NCBI GenBank assembly: GCA_000333855.2
Contig: CM007343.1
Span: forward strand, 593,581-657,580
DNA from: Endotrypanum monterogeii
Lineage: Eukaryota; Euglenozoa; Kinetoplastea; Trypanosomatida; Trypanosomatidae
DNA length: 64,000 nt
Direction of reading: 5' to 3'
Shown here: in pieces, positions 60,701-64,000 of the stretch
Numbering within the stretch: the first letter of the stretch is position 1
How the letters are laid out: every line of letters begins with the position of its first letter
Translations under genes and position numbers: made by a program
The notes under the pieces: generated by a model
Told to the model about the DNA's origin: nothing
Database searches by the model: none
The model's input: only the letters and a program-made list of their open reading frames with translations

Positions 60701-62927
60701 GCTATGCGACTACGATATTGCGCAAGAGTCAGCTAAGTACGGCACCACAATGCATGTGTCCTTGCAGGCGATGGAGCAGATAGAGGATCGTCTGCGGCGC
60801 GATGTGCTGTTGGAGGCGCAGGACAACGGTGGCTTTATCATACTGCACCACTTGACCGCCGCAGGCGAACGCGAGGTGCTGCGTGTGAAGGTGATCTCTG
60901 CGCGCACCCCGCGCAGCACGATGGAGGAGTTCGTGGAGGCAAGCGGTGTGTGTTATTCCCGCATTCCAATGCCTTTTTCCGGCCAACTGCTGGCGAGCGA
61001 TATCGACCCCCTCTTCAACTATTTGGTCAAGGCTGACATCAATCAGTACGATGTGATCGTCATCAACGACTCTGCTGGCACCACACGCAGTACGGTGGCG
61101 CTAAATATATTAACGCTTTTTCAGGCCAGCAGACTGCAGGACCTGCGTTCACTACAGACGACGGATGATCTAGCGACACTGCTACGCGTCGGACCGACGG
61201 ATCGGCTAGTCAGCGTCGCACAGGTGGCCGCCAAAGCGGCGGTGGCGCCGGAGGAAATCCCGGAGCACCACGTGGAGCTGCATCTGGCCTCGACCATTTG
61301 TCAGATGCTGACAGCCGGCAGCCTTCTCCGCACGGTGGACGCCGTCATCGCACTTTGCGGCCGCGGCAGGCGCTGGAATATTTTACACGAGCTTGACTTT
61401 CTGAAGAGACGTATCGTGGTCTTGGGCAATAACAAGCCGCAGTGCATTGTCGATGCCTTGCATGTTCTCCGCTGCTACTTGCTGGTGCTGCTCTCTTGCC
61501 TGTATCTGAATGCACAGAAAGAGGAGGATTTCGAGATCGGGGAGTTGCTTTTTAGCCGCTGGGTCACCGAGCACGCGGCGATCTCCAACATTGTGGAGCA
61601 CCTCGAGAACCGCGGCGAGATAGCGCTCAAGTACGTGGCAACCGACAACCTCATGAAGGCGGACCTCCTGCGCCGCTCTGGCGATGTTCTCACGGCCAAC
61701 TTCTGCTTGAAGGCAGATCACTTCCCTGGCTGCCAGAAGAAAGGACTACGGCCAGCACTGTGTGGTGCGCCCAACTTCCGCAAGGTAGATTTCGTGAATG
61801 TCTACGGCGTTGCCATCCCGACTCTCATGGGCCTTCACAACATCCTTTCGTTGCTCGGCGCCTCGAACGAACCGATGCAGTGCTATCCTGGGCAGAGCAA
61901 CGACTCGGAGTTGTACCTTGGTTTCGCAGCGCAGCGGCTGTTCGAGCCAGCCTTCAAGCCCGAGGAGCTGCAAAGTCCGCTGCGGGGATCCGTGGTGTGG
62001 GTAAATCTTAGGGAGGAGCCCATTCTGTACGTAGGTGATCGGCCCTTCGTTTTTCGTGACTTGGCGGCTCCGTATGTGAATGTTGAGTTAACAGGCATCC
62101 AAACCGAGAAGGTAGAGATGGTGGAGTACGAGCTGAAGCGCGACGTGCTAAAGGAGGCGGAGCAGTACGACGGCAAGTTTCTTGTTCACGATGAGGGTAG
62201 CCCTGGTGAGCTCGTCGGTGTGTGGGTGTCAGCGAGCGAGGAGACGGTGAAGACGCTGCGCGAGGTCTACGATGAACTGATGGTGAAGCAGTTCCGATGC
62301 CACTTGCTGAGATTACCAGTGACAGACGAGCAGAGTCCCGATATTGGAGACTTTGACCTTCTCGTGGGTGCACTCCTGCCGCGAATTGCGAAGCACCTTG
62401 ACCGTCGCGAAACGCTGTCCTTCGTCTTCAATTGTCAGATGGGCCGTGGCCGCACCACGACGGGTATGGTGATTTGTTGCCTCCTTATCGGACTTGTCAT
62501 ACCAGAGTACTACGACGAGCTTCATAACGCTTACCGTGATTCCCTCTATGGACGGAATGAGACCGACCTCGGCCGTGGTGAGTACACCGTGATTGTGCAG
62601 CTGAAGCGTGTTCTTGTGCAGGGCCGCAATGCCAAATACCAAGTCGATCTCGTTCTCGAAGCGTGCTCCAAGATGCAGAACTTGCGCACGGCTATCGAGT
62701 CCTTCGCGATAGCGATGTCGTCGCCGGACACGACCGAGGCAGGTCGCGCTCGTGCACACCACGCGGGTGTGCATTACCTGAAGCGGTACTTCAACCTCAT
62801 CGTCTTTGCCGTGTATTTGCAGGAAGGGTACGACCGCATGCTGAAGCGCATGCGGCGCTCGTTCGCCGACTGGATGTCCACCCACCCGGAGATAGGTGCG
62901 CTGTTTGAGTCTTGCGCTCTCAAGTAA
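57756..62927 (+). CDS. Paladin-like protein with three PTP-like phosphatase repeats
   Basis: 1723 aa. Residues 1 to about 500 are disordered. Three tandem repeats follow, opening with RRGDVLSSKHILKRD, RRGNVLSAGRILCS and RSGDVLTANFCLKAD; repeats 1 and 3 share IIWVNLREEPLVYINDNAY-like blocks. The CX5R phosphatase loops are CQTGRGRT in repeat 1 (C726, R732) and CQMGRGRT in repeat 3 (C1560, R1566). In repeat 2 the loop is DSAGTTRS: R1111 is kept but the catalytic Cys is replaced by D1105, so that repeat should be inactive. The architecture resembles paladin (PALD1) and bacterial PTP-like inositol phosphatases; paladin has been described as a phosphoinositide phosphatase in animals. Substrate here is unknown. 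No membrane span or signal peptide is seen, so the protein is probably cytosolic. Confidence 0.88.
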   Translation: MTDTTTGAEDRLPRIVSRHHSSGRSNSAPPPSHPAYGEVKEIAHDGSTGCNGFGVFSHKGRGPGKKKTALFHNRAALYSPKVGLPYATSEGNNSDAHGVPPHRSPNNFSSVECALPLLTSPSQQLAESPQKSSHQARKEAAQSEEEELRDLRLLLSSQSLRLHCRFSATASADEEMCGLHENSLITTPPRSHTVAAGTPSTAVSVATNQSSEYTAPKSNGTTVPHQGEVKKWYLDDTTETPTEKSDCMYSTVEAAAGVRTVRKGAIYARKGTNSFFDGDGDVNKRYDDKSGPATQSKQDEREEALLSALEKESQVREARLESRSRYIRKTCAGPQQRSTGYIYPPSPLVLHATSDAEVHERAMAAEEYAVSVSTRRQRSADSGRHQRMREGRRALRSSAACQRTSADNSAVFSTTVHLHTPRDGGTRVSDADISESGVFPRPGSSGGRLRPQRRSSGSQELQEGSEISMTSLALSRMSLRSCSVTKVTDSTLAVMEMLANREDVLLPSPAETMMSRRGDVLSSKHILKRDLEEALRARQGSTGIIAGAPFFRIVPKLNIAGVAQANATAVRTIVNELFRAHVEGPIIWVNLREEPLVYINDNAYIVRERDDPLKPIIIPNVTGPVIESIERKLKHEVLQEANDNSGNISVHLESRGGGMEDQWVCAGPREVLTLSELFHRMYKETDHQVVYFRRPITQNIGPKPEDFDFVLDACLEEPKAVFVFSCQTGRGRTSSMMQIANIVRFYQLCVKDVTADMRVLSEKVSVPSYRTIQKLVSLFPDGKLHERRLMILMELADKVYSMEDHINEAFAGMEDAPEVAKMRLQMYALFLVFSYYCEQRLWNYSTRASFTDWLSDNSEVRLLISGVREKLFDQLKSEQVVAPWSSGPGAEALRAIRHRRGNVLSAGRILCSFQMSNNLASDVIALRQLAPGVPVLTCGRINEAARDELVRDIRTTFPNSRSVHWISLRAEPMVLINDVAYTLCDYDIAQESAKYGTTMHVSLQAMEQIEDRLRRDVLLEAQDNGGFIILHHLTAAGEREVLRVKVISARTPRSTMEEFVEASGVCYSRIPMPFSGQLLASDIDPLFNYLVKADINQYDVIVINDSAGTTRSTVALNILTLFQASRLQDLRSLQTTDDLATLLRVGPTDRLVSVAQVAAKAAVAPEEIPEHHVELHLASTICQMLTAGSLLRTVDAVIALCGRGRRWNILHELDFLKRRIVVLGNNKPQCIVDALHVLRCYLLVLLSCLYLNAQKEEDFEIGELLFSRWVTEHAAISNIVEHLENRGEIALKYVATDNLMKADLLRRSGDVLTANFCLKADHFPGCQKKGLRPALCGAPNFRKVDFVNVYGVAIPTLMGLHNILSLLGASNEPMQCYPGQSNDSELYLGFAAQRLFEPAFKPEELQSPLRGSVVWVNLREEPILYVGDRPFVFRDLAAPYVNVELTGIQTEKVEMVEYELKRDVLKEAEQYDGKFLVHDEGSPGELVGVWVSASEETVKTLREVYDELMVKQFRCHLLRLPVTDEQSPDIGDFDLLVGALLPRIAKHLDRRETLSFVFNCQMGRGRTTTGMVICCLLIGLVIPEYYDELHNAYRDSLYGRNETDLGRGEYTVIVQLKRVLVQGRNAKYQVDLVLEACSKMQNLRTAIESFAIAMSSPDTTEAGRARAHHAGVHYLKRYFNLIVFAVYLQEGYDRMLKRMRRSFADWMSTHPEIGALFESCALK

Positions 62928-63836
62928 GACACTGTGGTGCGTGTGACTGATATGTATTGGAATGTTTCGGTGCATTTAGGCGTGTGGGAACGAATCTCTG
63001 TAGGCAGGCTTTTGCACACTGGAACGAGGTGCAGCAGGAAAGGGGGGATGCGGAGGTAGAGGGGAGGGGGAATGATGCTGCAGCTCCACATCTCTTTTTT
63101 TTTTTTTTTGTTCTTGCTCTGGATTTCTCACTTGGCGCTTCTCTCGTTGCTGACTTCTCTGATGTACACTAATTACTGATCGACAAAATTCGTCCCTCCC
63201 CCCCCTCCCTCCAATCTACACGCTCACCCCGATATATCTTATTTTCCCTATACCTTTTTTGTTATATATATATATATATATATTATTTGCACTCCTTTTT
63301 TTCTTCCTCCGAATTTTCCTTTTATTTCAGGTCTTGACTTGGCCTCAAAAACAAACAAGCAAGCAAGCAACCGAACAAACGAAGGGATGTTGTTGCACGC
63401 GCCTGTCTGAGACTCGCTCTCTTTCTTTTTCTTTCTGTGGGTGACTTCGCTGATATCCCTTCCGTCACTTGTCCCCACTCCTTAGCACGCCAACACGCCT
63501 GTGTTCATGCGAATGTTGTGTGATGATTTGGGTGAAAACTGAAAAGAAAACTGAAGAGGGAGATGCCCCGCTGGCGCTGACGCGAGCCGTGCGGGGCACG
63601 CAGTGAGATGCGGCAAGAGAAGCGGATTGTGCAAAGGGAACGCGGGTGGACGGGCTGAGGTACAGAGCTGCATGGTTGGTTGGTACCTAGAGCAGCCACA
63701 GAATATTTGCTGATGTTTATAAAGCCGCCCATTATTCCTGCTGTCCCCCTGTTTCCTGCGTTCTCGCGCTACTCAATTGATCACTTTTTATGGCCACTCT
63801 TTGCACTTCTGTTTCGCTCTTCAACCACATCCTCCG

Positions 63837-63898
<62 letters not shown>

Positions 63899-64000
63899 CG
63901 TACGTTACGTTAGCGACACTACTCCGTCCGTACGACCACCTACGTACGACGCCGACCAACCACCGAACCGAACCAAACGACGGACGGGACGGTACGGTAC
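62928..64000. other. Intergenic region running to the window end
   Basis: 1.07 kb after the paladin-like stop. It contains a T run at about 63096-63109, a C run at 63198-63204, (TA)n at 63262-63283, a CAAG/CAAC-type tract at 63345-63375 and a long (CA)n at 63839-63896. The last 104 bases look like unreliable sequence (see findings). No gene. Confidence 0.75.
63839..63896 (+). repeat. (CA)n microsatellite, about 58 bp
   Basis: The longest uninterrupted CA run in the window; clean sequence ends with it. Confidence 0.95.

Noticed and set aside
1..64000. Search by eye for tRNA, snoRNA, CRISPR arrays and introns
   Set aside because: I saw no tRNA B-box with a matching fold, no spaced repeats other than microsatellites, and every gene reads through in one frame. 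Short RNA genes could still have been missed.

Overview
The window comes from the nuclear genome of a trypanosomatid, most likely Leishmania. Every supportable gene lies on the + strand and none shows an intron. Coding sequences are GC3-rich. The gaps between genes are 0.7-3 kb long and full of (CA)n, (TG)n, (TA)n and polypyrimidine tracts; several genes have a pyrimidine tract and an AG just upstream of the start codon, the layout of a trans-splicing acceptor. The gene content also fits: an iron-sulfur subunit of succinate dehydrogenase reduced to its N-terminal half (a euglenozoan trait), a second-type ELP3, and a flagellar dynein heavy chain. From memory the order resembles Leishmania chromosome 23, but I could not check this. 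The whole window looks like part of one polycistronic transcription unit, with no strand switch.

Layout. 1-3525: 3' end of an axonemal dynein heavy chain. 3.5-5.4 kb: intergenic, with a 20-N gap whose two flanks are noisy copies of one locus. 5456-6016: YceI-like protein. 7524-16865: REV3, the catalytic subunit of DNA polymerase zeta, 3113 aa. 17562-19892: mitochondrial-type protein of unknown function. 20703-22799: ELP3-like radical SAM acetyltransferase. 24094-25344: one-span mitochondrial-type protein. 26382-27545: mitochondrial carrier. 30706-32166: thioredoxin-fold protein with a CPCC motif. 34539-41291: POLQ/HELQ-family helicase with a very long disordered N-terminus. 42331-42792: small membrane protein. 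43609-44241: MOG1, a Ran-binding factor. 45928-46671: SDH2N. 49543-50508, 51697-53196 and 54606-56519: three consecutive DHHC palmitoyltransferases. 57756-62927: three-repeat paladin-like phosphatase.

There is no operon in the bacterial sense. Neighbours share a transcript but not necessarily a pathway. Loose themes are DNA damage tolerance and repair (REV3, HELQ-like), the mitochondrion (SDH2N, carrier, two predicted imported proteins), protein S-acylation (three DHHC enzymes) and nuclear transport (MOG1).

The most notable non-genic features are: a 476-bp direct repeat, one mismatch seen, at 29627-30102 and 53723-54198, bracketing about 24 kb and six or seven genes; the unmerged overlap around the N gap, and the same kind of noisy sequence at the right edge of the window; and a coding-like stretch at 57131-57388 that lacks an ATG. 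I saw no tRNA, rRNA, CRISPR array or complete transposon.
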